The position numbers and the translations under genes are program-made. A DNA stretch of 64,000 nt. Origin: a virus. Shown one piece after another: positions 23,866-36,400 of this stretch. Below the pieces are notes generated by a model that ran no database searches, had not been told where the DNA came from, and saw only the letters and a list, made by a program, of their open reading frames with translations. Every line of letters starts with the position of its first letter. Positions within the stretch are counted from its first letter, which is position 1. The stretch lies in the IMG/VR virus record IMGVR_UViG_3300045972_000140, positions 62,001 to 126,000 of that record. One strand, 5' to 3'.

Positions 23866-26157
23866 ATGGCATATTTAGATACAAATGCAAGGACAGTTGG
23901 TGTACCAACAAATGATAAATTTCAACCGTTAGGTAGATCAAATTCCTTATTTGGTGTTTTTAGAGGATTCGTAAAACGTGCCGATGATGTGCAGAAAATG
24001 GGTCGACTTCAGGTATGGATTCCCGAATTTGGTTCAGCACCGGCAATCGAAGAAGGTTGGATAACAGTAAGTTACTGTTCGCCATTTGCTGGGTCTACCA
24101 ATACGGCAACCGCAAGTAAGGCAGATATTAAACAATTCGAGGGCACAGAAACTTCATACGGTATGTGGATGGTTACACCGGACGTAAACACACAAGTTCT
24201 TGTGATGTTTATTAATGGCGAATCCGATAAGGGTATATGGATAGGATCGTTGTATAACCAATTTATGAATAATATGGTACCTGCAATGGCAGCAAGTACT
24301 GACAACTATCAATACAACGGCAAATATATACCTGTAGCTGAATATAATAAATGGGACACAAGCGTGGTGCAACCCGATGCTACAACTAAACCATATGAAA
24401 GCACGAAGTTTAAGGGCGTGGGAAATCAAGGATTAATCAATGATATTCAGCGTGGCGTCACCAGCACAAGTGCTAGGCGTGAATCACCTAGTAAGGTATT
24501 TGGTATTATTACACCGGGCCCAGTTATTGACGAAAGTGCAACACCCGAAAATATTCGCCGTAAGGGTGGATCATCTTTTATTATGGATGATTTGACAGGT
24601 AGTGAATATGTTAAGTTAGCTACAAAATCTGGTGCACAGATTACATTAAACGAAACCACAGGCGAGGTTTATTTAATAAACAGAGACGGTACTGCCTGGG
24701 TACAAATGGATCAGTATGGCAATATAGATATTTTTGGTGCAACTAATATATCTATGCGAGCTCAGCGTGATGTTAATATTCGCGCAGATAGAAATGTTAA
24801 TATTGAAGCTGGCCAGAATATCTATATGAAGGCTGCAAAAGATACAACTGAAACCACAACTACATTTACATACGATGTGAATAATGTCCCTAAACCATCA
24901 ACAATACCTTACTGGAAATATGTAGGTGAAGGCAAAGGCCAGGGCGGTAATATTGTTACACAAGCACTAAATAGTACACACACTACTGTTAAGAATAACG
25001 CATATATTACAGTTGATGTTAATATGGAAATAAAAGTAGGTGGCACAATTGACACATCTGCAGCACTTCATAATTTAACAGCATCCGTTATCACAAACGA
25101 AGGTGCAGTAAAGATTGGTAGCGGTAATACCGGGACCCTTGATGTAACAGGTGCAGTTGCGTTCGGATCAACACTCGGTGTTCTTAACGGAATAAATGCT
25201 GCCAGTGGAAGTTTTCTTGGCAATGTAACAGGCGACCAAGGGCTATTCTATAGTATACCCGGTGTACAAGACGGTAGTGGTGCAACACCAAAGGCCGGTC
25301 CCGGTACAGCTGGTAGTTCTGTAACAATTACACCACCTGATCCTCCTATCTCTGCAGAAGTTAAACCAATGCTAGATAAAATGAATATTTTAGCAGTATG
25401 GAAAGATCCCGAGTCTAAATTTAAACGTAATGCCGAAGCTATGTCAACTACGGTAACAAGATTACCAACATACGAATCCTGCCCAGAACACGAAACATTT
25501 ACCTATAAAGCTGTTTCTGGATATACGCCTAAATTAAATGAAGGCGATAAAACATACGAGGGATCTGGTGGCGCAGGTAATACACCACCACCAACTGTTC
25601 CCGTTAATACTACACCCGGTGCTAACAACACAGAAATTCCGCAAGAATCGCCAGCAGACAGCGTTGTTACAAAAGATTTTAATATGGCTGCGTATCAGTG
25701 CCAATTAAAGATTCACGAAGGTGTTAAATATGTTTCATATCTAGACTCAGTTGGTTTACCGACAGGTGGTATTGGGCATCTACTACGGTCTAATGAAGTG
25801 CCTCTATATCCGGTCCCAACGCCTATTCTTGAATCGCAGGTTGCAACGTGGTTTAATCAAGATGCGCCAACATCTATTAAAGGTGCACAAGAATTACTAG
25901 GCATTGATGTCTGGGGTGATCTATCCGATGTTAGAAAACGTGCGTGCGCAGACTTATGCTATAATATGGGAAAAGGTCGACTTTCTAAATTTACACGCTT
26001 CATTGCAGGTATGAAATCGGGAGACTGGAATCTTGCAGGCGCATCTTTAAGAGACTCAAAATGGTTTACACAGGTTGGTCGCAGAGGCCCTAACATTATT
26101 ACAATGGTAGTACAAAATGTGGACCCTAACGGATGTGATAAGAAATTCCCTGCATAA
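23866..26157 (+). CDS. gp5: Central spike/tail lysozyme gp5 with C-terminal GH24 domain
   Basis: A 763-residue cell-puncturing protein. The N-terminal OB-fold (residues ~20-145) shows FRGFVKRADDVQKMGRLQVWIPEFG and GIWIGSLYNQ. A VgrG/gp5-type repeat region follows (GSEYVKLATKSGAQI, then NISMRAQRDVNIRADRNVNIEAG). The T4-lysozyme domain (GH24) is at the C-terminus, residues ~603-755. E618, D627 and T633 occupy the E11/D20/T26 positions, with GGIGHLL after them and WFNQDA and WFTQVGRRGPNIIT later. In T4 gp5 the lysozyme lies between OB-fold and beta-helix, so the order is changed here. The domain digests peptidoglycan during injection. It follows the hub gene with 1 base between. Confidence 0.93.
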   Translation: MAYLDTNARTVGVPTNDKFQPLGRSNSLFGVFRGFVKRADDVQKMGRLQVWIPEFGSAPAIEEGWITVSYCSPFAGSTNTATASKADIKQFEGTETSYGMWMVTPDVNTQVLVMFINGESDKGIWIGSLYNQFMNNMVPAMAASTDNYQYNGKYIPVAEYNKWDTSVVQPDATTKPYESTKFKGVGNQGLINDIQRGVTSTSARRESPSKVFGIITPGPVIDESATPENIRRKGGSSFIMDDLTGSEYVKLATKSGAQITLNETTGEVYLINRDGTAWVQMDQYGNIDIFGATNISMRAQRDVNIRADRNVNIEAGQNIYMKAAKDTTETTTTFTYDVNNVPKPSTIPYWKYVGEGKGQGGNIVTQALNSTHTTVKNNAYITVDVNMEIKVGGTIDTSAALHNLTASVITNEGAVKIGSGNTGTLDVTGAVAFGSTLGVLNGINAASGSFLGNVTGDQGLFYSIPGVQDGSGATPKAGPGTAGSSVTITPPDPPISAEVKPMLDKMNILAVWKDPESKFKRNAEAMSTTVTRLPTYESCPEHETFTYKAVSGYTPKLNEGDKTYEGSGGAGNTPPPTVPVNTTPGANNTEIPQESPADSVVTKDFNMAAYQCQLKIHEGVKYVSYLDSVGLPTGGIGHLLRSNEVPLYPVPTPILESQVATWFNQDAPTSIKGAQELLGIDVWGDLSDVRKRACADLCYNMGKGRLSKFTRFIAGMKSGDWNLAGASLRDSKWFTQVGRRGPNIITMVVQNVDPNGCDKKFPA

Positions 26158-26172
26158 TAAACATACCATATA

Positions 26173-26201
26173 ATTTTCTTGATAAATAACAAAAAGAGAA
26201 T
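26173..26201 (+). promoter_or_regulatory. Late promoter in a hairpin loop before gp25
   Basis: GATAAATA at 26181-26188. The preceding ATTTTCTT (26173-26180) pairs along all 8 bases (one G-U) with AAGAGAAT (26194-26201), the ribosome site region of gp25. A T4-spaced start would fall at 26194, so late RNA lacks the left arm. Confidence 0.7.
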
Positions 26202-26204
26202 AAT

Positions 26205-26624
26205 ATGGCATCAAATCAATCCGGCTTAGTTCAGAAAACAGTAAAAACAAGGAAGCCCTACTTTGTAGGCTTCAACACGGTTGACCAACCACTGCCACCT
26301 TATTCGCTAACGAATGTCGAGTTAATTAAAAGAGATCTAAATAACCAATTTGCAACACCTATGGGTGCTCGTGTAATGCTGCCAACATTTGGCACAAGAA
26401 TTTACGAGTATTTGTTTGATCCTTTCGACGAATATACTAAGAATACAATCATAGAAGATGCAGTTCGCGTTGTTCAGTCCGAACCACGTGTTGAACTAGT
26501 AGGAATTGATGTTTACCAAGAAGACCAGGCATTAAATATTGTTATGGTTTTGTTATTTAAACCAGAGTCAATTACTGATAATATGTTTGTTACATTCTCA
26601 CTTAAAGACAAGGAATCATTCTAA
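26205..26624 (+). CDS. gp25: Baseplate wedge protein gp25
   Basis: gp25/GPW family (139 aa; T4 132 aa), the wedge component that nucleates sheath polymerisation. Recognisable are the IKRDLNNQFATPMGARVMLPTFGTRIYEYLFDP block, which contains the characteristic T-x-x-G-x-R, then P-x-F-G-x-x-I. Also seen is the helix IIEDAVRVVQSEPRVELVGIDV. The stop codon overlaps the gp6 ATG (TAATG). AGAG precedes the ATG within the right arm of the leader hairpin. Confidence 0.95.
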   Translation: MASNQSGLVQKTVKTRKPYFVGFNTVDQPLPPYSLTNVELIKRDLNNQFATPMGARVMLPTFGTRIYEYLFDPFDEYTKNTIIEDAVRVVQSEPRVELVGIDVYQEDQALNIVMVLLFKPESITDNMFVTFSLKDKESF

Positions 26625-29600
26625 TGTCAGAATCAATACGCCAGAGTAACTTATTTGCAGCCGAAGATTATCAAAAGGTTTTTAAAGCCTATCAGTTTAT
26701 TGATTATACAGCGTATGACTTTGATACTCTTAAACAAGCACTAATTAATTACATACAAACATACTACCCGGAAGATTTCAATGACTATATTGAAAGTTCT
26801 GAGTTTATTGCTATTATTGAATTGCTTGCATACTTTGGTACAAGCCTTGCATTTAGAACAGATTTAAACAGTCGCGAAAACTTTATCGATACTGCTACAC
26901 GTAGAGAAAGTATTATACGTTTAGCGCAAATGGTCAACTACGTTCCGCGCAGAAATATACCTGCTAGTGGTTTATTTAAAATTGCTGCGGTACAAACTAA
27001 TCAGCCATTAACAGATGCAAATGGTATTAATATTAACGACTTAACAATATACTGGAACGATCCTAATAATCCAGATTGGTTTGATCAGTTTGTACAAATA
27101 TGCAATGCTTCGTTTAGTACATTAAATCCATTTGGCCGCCCTACAAAGAGTGGCACAATCGGCAGTATTCCTACAGACTTATACCAACTTAATAATGTGT
27201 TACGCCAGAATGTTGTTTATGCTACATCTATAACAGTTAATGGTCAGTCATTCCCTATCGATGTTTGTAACCCTAATTTTATTACAAATCAGTCTATATT
27301 CGAACGCGCCCCTAACCCGTTAAATCCGTTTAACTTTATATACAGAAACGATAGCTTAGGTGTTGCATCCAATAACACCGGGTTCTTCTTATACTTTAAG
27401 CAAGGTAACTTAATTAATATAGATACTAATTTTGAGTTTCCTGTGCCTAATAGACTATTTCCTATTACTACACAAAATATTAACCAAGATGACGTGTATG
27501 TTCAAGAAACAGATCAAAACGGTAATGTTATTAACCAGTGGCTAAAAGTACCAGCATTGGCAGGTGAGAATATTATTTATAATAGTATTCAATATGGCGA
27601 ACGAAATATTTTCGATGTCATATCTGGTGCTAATGATACAGTTACTATTCGCTTTGCTGATGGTAATTTCGGTAATGTTCCTACGGGATTATTTAGATCT
27701 TGGGTACGTGTAAGTGCTAATCAGGACCTAGTAATCAGGCCAACTGACGCGCAAGGGTTACAGATAATAATTCCGTATATTGGCAACGACCAGCAACAAT
27801 ATAATTTAACAGTCTATTTTAATTTAGAAACAACAAGTGGTAATGCTGCTGCGTCTGAAACAAATGACCAAATTAAATTACGTGCTCCAGAAGTATTCTC
27901 TACACAATCACGTATGGTTAACGGTAGCGATTACAATGTGCTACCGCTTGTTTATGGAAATCAGATTGCAAAGATCTCGGCAATAGATAGAACCTATAGC
28001 GGCCAAAGTAGATATATTGATTTAAATGACCCAACCGGCTTCCATCGCGACCTAATTATATTTGGTCAAGATGGTGCACTATATAGAGATAATGCCGATG
28101 TGCTAGTCCAGGTTTCCAGGGATGCGTCTAACGCCGGAAATATTAATACTATTTTAATCAATTCTATACAAGAAATGTTAAGAGATACAAATGTATCTAA
28201 ATTCTTTTATGATGAATACATAACCCAATTCGAAGAGAAAATAAGAGTTAATAAGCAAGTACCATCGGACACAGGGTATTCTATATTAGATTTAAATAAT
28301 CCATACCAGACACCACTTATCTGGAGAACAAGTCCTGCTAAGTTTAAGAATACAACAGGGTACTTTTCCGATGTAATAAACGGTGACACATCTACAGCGC
28401 AGGTTTTAGTTAATTCTCTTGATCCATTAAATACGGCCAGCGGCACATATCAACCTTGGGGTATGATAACAAGTGGATCAGTATTAGAATTTAATGTGCA
28501 ATCTGCATCAGTAAATTCTATAATACAAAACGGTTTGCCTCTTATTGCTAATCCATTAAATCCTTATGCAGATATCGGGCCAGTAGAATTAGGCGTAGAC
28601 GTGCAAACTAACACAGCAGCTACAAAGTTATATCCCGAATTTAGAAACGAATTAACTACAAACGAAATAAACGAAGTAATATTCAGAATAAACGACGGTA
28701 TTTCGTTCTGGTTATATTACGATCTATTAACTAATGAGTGGCATACTTCGACTGCTGCTACACCGGGTATTGCAGATCAATCGCAGCAACCGTGGATCTA
28801 TCCGGTACCAACTGCAGGTAGTATATATTCGACGTGGTCAAATCATCCAGACAGCGGCTTGTTATATGTAACTATTGCAAGTAATAATGAAATTGCGAGT
28901 ACAACATATGATTTAACAGCACGTGGTCGTTCGTATGTTTTTGAGTCATACAGAGATGTTAGATTCTATTGGGAACCTAATCAAATTATTATTGATAATG
29001 CATCGGGTCTTGCATTACAAGATACTATTGAGGTTATGCCTTTTGTTAATACAAATTCTCTTGTGAATAATAATGATCCCGTTATTCCACCGGCACCTGT
29101 ACAACCATTTCTTCAATCCGCTGTCAATTTTACTATATCGGGTGTATACACACAAGATGATGGCTATCAGGATGAATCTAAAGTTCAGGTATCGTTAATA
29201 GATGCTAATAACGACGGCATACCAGACGATCCTGCGGGATTCGATAAAGTAGTATCAGAAAAAGATAGAATTGTATTTGAATATTACACAAACGAAGTAT
29301 CGGGCTACCAAAGTACTCGTCCGTGGGTTGCTAACTGGGGATTAGAGTTATCAACTTGGACAGATAAGATTTACGTTTATATTCCAATATACTCCGGTGC
29401 ATTACAGGGTTCTCCGTATCTAACTAATACATATCAACCTGATCCATTAAACCCGGTAGCTACCAAAATTATATACATGAATGATACAGATCTTGTGTTC
29501 TTACCTAATTCTATAATCCCTGGTGGCAAAACACAAATGGAAGATATAGCTATTCAATTATCTGCGTTCTTTAACGACCCAACAATGGCAGGTATTGATC

Positions 29601-30442
29601 CAAGTACACGAACAATACTATCTACTTATTTCTTTAATAAGTCTTTCTTAAAATCGGATACTTTACCCGGCCACGGGGTATATTATGCACTCGAATACAC
29701 AAGCACAGCCGACATAGGTACATATTATACCGGTACCATAATTACATCTGTTATAGACACATATCACTACGATAAAAATGGTAAGGTATTTACACAGAAC
29801 ACATCAATTAATACTGACAATCAATTACCGTTTTACTTTAAGTGGAGTCATTATTCCCCAATTGATCAACGAGTAGACCCTGCAGCAACAAATATCATCG
29901 ATATGGTTGTTATTACTAACAGTTACAACACCGATATGATTAATTGGAAAAACAATAACGGTACATTGATTACAAAACCAACACCACCAACTACTGAAGA
30001 TTTAAGAATACAGTTCCAAAATCTAGATCAGTATAAAATGGTCAGCGATTCTATGATATGGAATTCAGGTGAATTTAAGATATTGTTTGGACCACAGGCC
30101 GTACCAGAATTACAAGCAACATTCAAAGTTGTTAAGGCACCTTCGTCTAGTATCAGCGATAACGAAGTAAAAACATTGGTAATACAATCTATTGACTTGT
30201 TCTTCGATATTAGAAATTGGGATTTTGGTGAAAAGTTCTTCTACACAGAGTTGGCTGCGTTTATTCACCAGCAATTACAAGGCTATATTAGTTCTGTTGT
30301 CATTGTCCCAAATAACGCAACTTCGCAGTTTGGTGACTTATTTGAAATTGTTGCAGGTCCAACACAGTTGTTTATGTCAACAGCCACAGTAAACAATGTT
30401 CAAATTATTGCCAATCTAACAACTCAAAATATGCGTATTTAA
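26624..30442 (+). CDS. gp6: Baseplate wedge protein gp6, enlarged
   Basis: The N-terminal ~130 residues match the gp6 family: FIDYTAYDFDTLKQALINYIQTYYPEDFNDYIESSEFIAIIELLAYFGTSLAFRTDLNSRENFIDTATRRESIIRLAQMVNYVPRR. gp6 forms the inner ring that holds the wedges together and controls the baseplate switch. At 1272 residues it is about twice the T4 size (660). The C-terminal end still carries a gp6/J-like module (KTLVIQSIDLFFDIRNWDFGEKFFYTELAAFIHQQL). The central ~600 residues are beta-rich, low in Cys, and probably inserted decoration domains. Start ATG 26624 overlaps the gp25 stop. Confidence 0.93.
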   Translation: MSESIRQSNLFAAEDYQKVFKAYQFIDYTAYDFDTLKQALINYIQTYYPEDFNDYIESSEFIAIIELLAYFGTSLAFRTDLNSRENFIDTATRRESIIRLAQMVNYVPRRNIPASGLFKIAAVQTNQPLTDANGININDLTIYWNDPNNPDWFDQFVQICNASFSTLNPFGRPTKSGTIGSIPTDLYQLNNVLRQNVVYATSITVNGQSFPIDVCNPNFITNQSIFERAPNPLNPFNFIYRNDSLGVASNNTGFFLYFKQGNLINIDTNFEFPVPNRLFPITTQNINQDDVYVQETDQNGNVINQWLKVPALAGENIIYNSIQYGERNIFDVISGANDTVTIRFADGNFGNVPTGLFRSWVRVSANQDLVIRPTDAQGLQIIIPYIGNDQQQYNLTVYFNLETTSGNAAASETNDQIKLRAPEVFSTQSRMVNGSDYNVLPLVYGNQIAKISAIDRTYSGQSRYIDLNDPTGFHRDLIIFGQDGALYRDNADVLVQVSRDASNAGNINTILINSIQEMLRDTNVSKFFYDEYITQFEEKIRVNKQVPSDTGYSILDLNNPYQTPLIWRTSPAKFKNTTGYFSDVINGDTSTAQVLVNSLDPLNTASGTYQPWGMITSGSVLEFNVQSASVNSIIQNGLPLIANPLNPYADIGPVELGVDVQTNTAATKLYPEFRNELTTNEINEVIFRINDGISFWLYYDLLTNEWHTSTAATPGIADQSQQPWIYPVPTAGSIYSTWSNHPDSGLLYVTIASNNEIASTTYDLTARGRSYVFESYRDVRFYWEPNQIIIDNASGLALQDTIEVMPFVNTNSLVNNNDPVIPPAPVQPFLQSAVNFTISGVYTQDDGYQDESKVQVSLIDANNDGIPDDPAGFDKVVSEKDRIVFEYYTNEVSGYQSTRPWVANWGLELSTWTDKIYVYIPIYSGALQGSPYLTNTYQPDPLNPVATKIIYMNDTDLVFLPNSIIPGGKTQMEDIAIQLSAFFNDPTMAGIDPSTRTILSTYFFNKSFLKSDTLPGHGVYYALEYTSTADIGTYYTGTIITSVIDTYHYDKNGKVFTQNTSINTDNQLPFYFKWSHYSPIDQRVDPAATNIIDMVVITNSYNTDMINWKNNNGTLITKPTPPTTEDLRIQFQNLDQYKMVSDSMIWNSGEFKILFGPQAVPELQATFKVVKAPSSSISDNEVKTLVIQSIDLFFDIRNWDFGEKFFYTELAAFIHQQLQGYISSVVIVPNNATSQFGDLFEIVAGPTQLFMSTATVNNVQIIANLTTQNMRI

Positions 30443-30493
30443 TTTCCGTGATAAATACGAGAGTAGGTAATGTCCTACTCTTATTGCGGAAAT
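30442..30493 (+). promoter_or_regulatory. Late promoter within nested hairpins before the giant structural gene
   Basis: GATAAATA at 30450-30457. The preceding ATTTCCG (30442-30448) pairs with CGGAAAT (30487-30493) at the ribosome site. Inside, AGAGTAGG (30460-30467) pairs with CCTACTCT (30474-30481). A start at about 30463 removes the outer left arm and cuts the inner one. Confidence 0.7.
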
Positions 30494-30497
30494 CTAA

Positions 30498-33400
30498 ATG
30501 ACACAGTATATTCAAAAGCTTCCTGCCGTTTTTCAGACGGTAACAGAGAAGAAATTCTTTGATGCAACATTCGACCAGGTGTTCTCTAAGAAAGATAGCG
30601 ACCAGTTGCTTGGCTACTTGGGACGTAGAACACCCGGCTTATATAATCCTGTTACAGATTTCTATGTACCGGAGCCATCTAAAGATCGCACTTGGTGGCA
30701 ATTAGAAGCTACTGCGTTTTCAAGAAATGCAGATAGTACACGCTCGAATATATTTTTCTATGATGACTTATTAAACCGCATAAACTATTATGGCGGTAAT
30801 ACATTAAATCAAGATAGATTATTTGAGTCAGAATATTATAGCTGGGCACCTCCAATTGATTATGATATGTTTACTAACTATCAAAATTATTACTGGGTAC
30901 CCGGTGGCCTTTCTGCAATTCAAATTACAGGCATGACAGATGCAGATATTGATGCTATTTTAGGTCAATATTCTTTCAACACAAATCAGATACCGGGCGC
31001 CTTACCTGCTAATTTGCAATTTACCACTGGGTTAACTGTGCAGTTTGTTGGATCAGCAAAATATCCCGATAAACTTATTGTCGAGGTCATCGGTGGTACA
31101 ACAGGTATTAGATTAGTACCGCCTTGGCCAGGATATACTCCGGGTACATTGTTTGAATTTTTGCCATGGGATGGTATAACAAATCTTGCGACCGGTCGCA
31201 CAATACAAAATATATTTTGGGATTCTCAGACCTGGGACGTTGAGCCAGCACCGGGTAATAGTGATTATATTACTATTGAGCGTAGTTCACCTGACGAAAA
31301 TGCGTGGTCTAGAACAAATAGCTGGTATCATATTGATGTAATTAATGAAACATTAAAATATACAGGATTACCATTTCCGTCCAATGCGTCGCGTGCATTG
31401 CGCCCTATTATTCAATTTACAGCAGATCTAATTTTATACAAATCTGGCACAACATTTAAGAGTGATATTGAATATGGATTTAGAGGTGATTTACAAAGTA
31501 ATCCATTGTTACTATCGGCATACAACAACATATACACTAGAAATCAATTAGATTTGCTATTTGGAATACAATTGCAACAAGGACAACTTGCTATTTTTAT
31601 GCAAGATGTATCTGTTAATAATCAGCTACTTCAGGTCAACATAAATCCAAGTACCGACATAGTTACATTTGATAATGTAGGCTCTGTTGCTGTAGAACAA
31701 GACATTGTATTTGCGACGTTAGATTCGCCGTATAACGGCTTAAAACGCGGCCAAACATACTACTACAGTGCAGGGCAATGGGTAGAAGCAGTCAACGAAA
31801 AATACAAGGCAAATCAACCGCCTATTTTCCAATTATACGATCACAACGGTGTAGCATTAGACGATCCTGCAGTTTATCCAGAAAGCTCGTTTGCCGGTAG
31901 CAAGATATTTTCCTATCAGATTAATTCTACGCCTGGTGCAACAGTCGACCCTGTATTAAAATTCCCAATAGTTTACACAGGATTAGGCCAATCTACTGAT
32001 ATTATGTTTGAAAATAATTTAGTAACAGACAGATACAAATTCAATCCAGATGGCAAAGATATTAATGGTTATTACTACTATAAGTCGTACGGTTCTGAAT
32101 TAATATACAATGCTTGGAATTTATATAATTCAAACTCAATAAATACGCCTAGTTCAATTAATAGTGTTAGTAAACAGCGTGTCATTGATAAATTTGTAGT
32201 CGGCTATGGTGTTGAATATCAGTTTGCATTAAGTGTAACGCCCAATGATTGGTCATCATATAGCCCGGATATTATTGTAACTGTTAACGATGTTGAGGTT
32301 AAACTAGGTGGCGAAGCTAATCCATCGGGTTACTCATTAGCACTTATAAACAATACGCCATATGTTATATTACAGCGATATTTAACAGAATTAATGTTAA
32401 CACCGCAAACAGTAGCACCTGTTGTGCAAGTAGATTCATATATATCGGGTTATTTAGATCCTAATAATCTTGGCCTCTTAAATCCTGCCAAGCCCGGCTA
32501 TTTTGAGATTCCGCAGCAACTAGAAGCTAACCCAACTCAACAAGAAGTTACAACAATTAGCGGTAGTGACTTAATTAATCAGTTTACATCGATTATTGCT
32601 AATCAAGATAGCATAACCGGTAGAGCATTTGGCGGCCCAAATAATTATAGAGATACATTTAAAAATAATACATTAGGTTCTTTTATCTTACAGAATGTAG
32701 CGCCTGCACTCAAGACAATGCTAATATCGTCCGGCGATGATGTTGACTTTATCACTGGTGTTCGCTTTAGTCAAGACGAATACACTAAGTTTAAGAACAA
32801 ATATTTAAAGGTTGCACAGCAACTTATTAACCAAGAATTTAGTCCAGTACAATATCATAACAATACAATTGTAATTAATGCATGGGTTGATGAAATCATT
32901 AAGGTTGTTAATATATCGAAAGAGTTTTCTAATGCATTTGCATACTCTTATATGATTGCCAATGGTACGCCGTATTTAACAGAAACAGCTACAGTACCTG
33001 CAGGTGGCATAGTTACCTTAACAAATTATATAGACATTACTGCTGATACAAATGCATTGTATATTTACGATACCACACAGAATCAGCGTTTGCTAATACT
33101 GGGCGTAGATTATATTGTTACATCAACTACAAATCCTATTTCGGTAGAAATTATTAATCCAGATATAATCGGTGATGATATTTATATTGCGTTATATAAG
33201 AATCCGTTACCGGCGTATATCCCATCTACACCTACAAAGGTAGGCGCGTATAATGCATCTGTACCTAGAATAGAATTAGACGAATCTTACTCTATACCTA
33301 CATTTGTTATTATAGGCCACGATGGATCCAAGACTATTACTTACGGCGATTATAGAGATCAACTGTTATTAGAATTAGAAATACGAATTTATAATTTGTT

Positions 33401-36400
33401 GCAGGCACGTTTCCGCGAAGAATACAAATTACCTCTAAGATTAGAAAATGTAAAACCCGGATACTATAGAGCAACACGGTACTCTAGAAAAGAGTATCTA
33501 AATATAACCGAATCTTATCTTAACAAATGGTCTGCAAAAAACAGAGCTAACTATCGTCACAACGACTGGAATACAGCAAGTGCAGATCTAATTGCAGCGT
33601 ACCCAACTACTTGGCAAGATAGAATTTGGATGCTGTATAACTACTCATTGGCAGTAGCCACCGTTGGTGGTGAAGGTGGTCAGCACCTTAATTTACCAGG
33701 TAACTGGAAAGGTATTTTCCAATATTACTACGACACTATATATCCTAATACTCGTCCGTGGGAGATGTTAGGATTTTCTGCTATGCCGTCGTGGTGGATA
33801 AGCGAGTATGGCGCGCCTATGTTAAATTCTTCGGGGGAATTAGCATGGGCAGTTGATTACGGCAACGCACAGTATATGCAGATGTGGACAGATTTGTCTG
33901 AAGGCATTATTAGGCACGGTCCGTCTGCTATATTTGATCCTATAACAAATATTGCACAGCCGCAGCCAATGTGGGCACGTTCGGGATTATTAGATTATAG
34001 TCCGGTAGATAGCATGGGTAATATAATTCCGGTACCGCAGATATTTAATATCACTATGTCTGGTAATCCAGACGCACCGTTCGAAGGATACAATTATGAC
34101 TGGGTATATGGAGATGGTGCACCAGTTGAACAGGCGTGGATGTCTACGTCTGGTTATGCATTTAGTGTACAAGAATTTTTATACTTAATGAATCCAGGCA
34201 AGTTTGGCGAATTATTATTTGATACCGTTGGTACAGATATATCTGCAGGTAAAATATATCCTTCTGATCCATATTCTCCAATTTCTGACTTTAATTGGCA
34301 ATATGTACAGAACGATACATACACTAGTTCTGATCCGCTATTTGCTTGGATGCGTCCTAAGAATAGTACACAGATAGTACACGCCGAAACCGTTGATACA
34401 GTTGTACAAATCAGATTTGGTTACCAGCGTTGGATTAGTGATAGGATATTATTCTTAGGTAAAGATGTAGGTACTACATTTGGTCAGAAAGTAAGAACAC
34501 TAGATGTTAACCTTGCAAATAAACTTGCAGGTTTCACTAATAAAGATACAACAACTACATATATCGAGGGTGTATCTACATCTGCAACAACCAACAGTTT
34601 ATTAATACCTACTAATAACTTCGAAGTAGCACTACATAAAGGTCAGCCAATAAGGACATATTCTTATAGTGGTGTTATCATACGTGCGCTAGATAATGGT
34701 ACATTTGCTGTTTACGGCTATGATTTATTAAATTCTGTATTCACAGTATTAAATAGATCTAACGCACAAATGATGGATATTACTGTTGGCGGTACTCCCG
34801 CTGATTATAAAACATATACAAAGGGCGAAACATACAACGCTGGCGATATTATACGATACAACGGTATCTATTATATGAGTATTGGTACAATCGTTGCCGG
34901 TAAGTTTAACACATCGAACTGGGAAAAATTAAAAGTATTACCTGTCACGGGAGGTGTGTCTGTAGTTTATAAACCAATATCCGAAGTAACTTCGTATACC
35001 GTGCCTTATGGGTCTATATTAACATCAGCACAAGCTGTATTTGATTTACTTATTGGTTGGGGCGCATACCTAGAAACACAAGGTTGGCAATTTACTGAAG
35101 TAAGCTCAGATACAAATCAAATAAGCGATTGGTTGTACTGCGCTAAACAGTTCTTATTCTGGTTAAATTCGAGTTGGGCGCCCGATGCATCTATACAGTT
35201 AAGTCCTGCAGCAAACAAGGCAATACTTACCGTAAAAGGTGGATACCCGGACGACATAGAAGCAATATCAAACGGCGTGTACAGTATATTAGACAAGTAC
35301 GGTGTCGCTATGCCACCTACAAGTACCTTTGTTGATAGAACGGGTTTAAATGTAACAGTATCTCCTGCAGACTTATCTTCTGGTGGTATATATTTCGTGC
35401 AAGTACATACATCGGAAACAGAACACGTTCTTATATTCGATAACACAACAAGTTTCAATGATGTTGTTTATAATCCATTATTACGTGCAAGACAACAACG
35501 TATTAGATTTAATGGCTTCAGGAGCAACGGCTGGTACGGTAAACAAGAGGCACCTGGCTACTTAGTAATTGGAAATCAATTAGTACCAAACTACGATACT
35601 ATTGTTGATGCAATGAGATATTACTACGATCCAGATGTAACAATCGATAATCATAGTTTAGAAGACTTAGGTCGACACCTTATTGGATACGAAAGCAAGA
35701 GTTACTTAGATAATTTACAAGTATCTAACGATGTGCAGTATCTATTCTACCAAGGTGCAATTAGGCAAAAAGGTACAGTACAGGCATTTGATAAATTGTT
35801 TAGATCTACAAAGGTACAAGGCAATGAAATTATTGAGTTGTACGAAGAATGGGCATTAAAACTTGCCGACTTCGGTAACACAATAGAGCAGGTATCTACT
35901 GAATTTATTCTTAAGCCCGAACAAAATACTGGCGAAGTTATTGTTGCACGTATGAACTTTATACCTTCGCATATTGGTTTTGTAAAAGAAATTAACATAT
36001 TAAATACACAGAACAAATATACAACAGTACCTAAGGTTGTAATATCATTACCCGATGCTGATCCAACTGATCCTAATTTAACACAAGCATTGCGTCCTGC
36101 TAAGGCATATGCTGTGCTAGATTCAAATGGCGTTATAGCACGCATTGATATGACAGATGGCGGCTACGGATATTTGTCGGCACCAGGTGTTATATTAAAC
36201 GCAGGTTCCCAGATTTGCAACTTAGATGAATTCTATGCGGTATGGCAAGGCGAAATTAAGCAAGATGCTACATTAGATAATATTGTTGATATCGACATCG
36301 ACGATACAGAAAAATGGATTGTTAGACCAGCCAATCCTACATATTCTTTAGAATTCCCAACAACCAATGTGATAGATTATTCTATCCCTAATGCAGGGTA

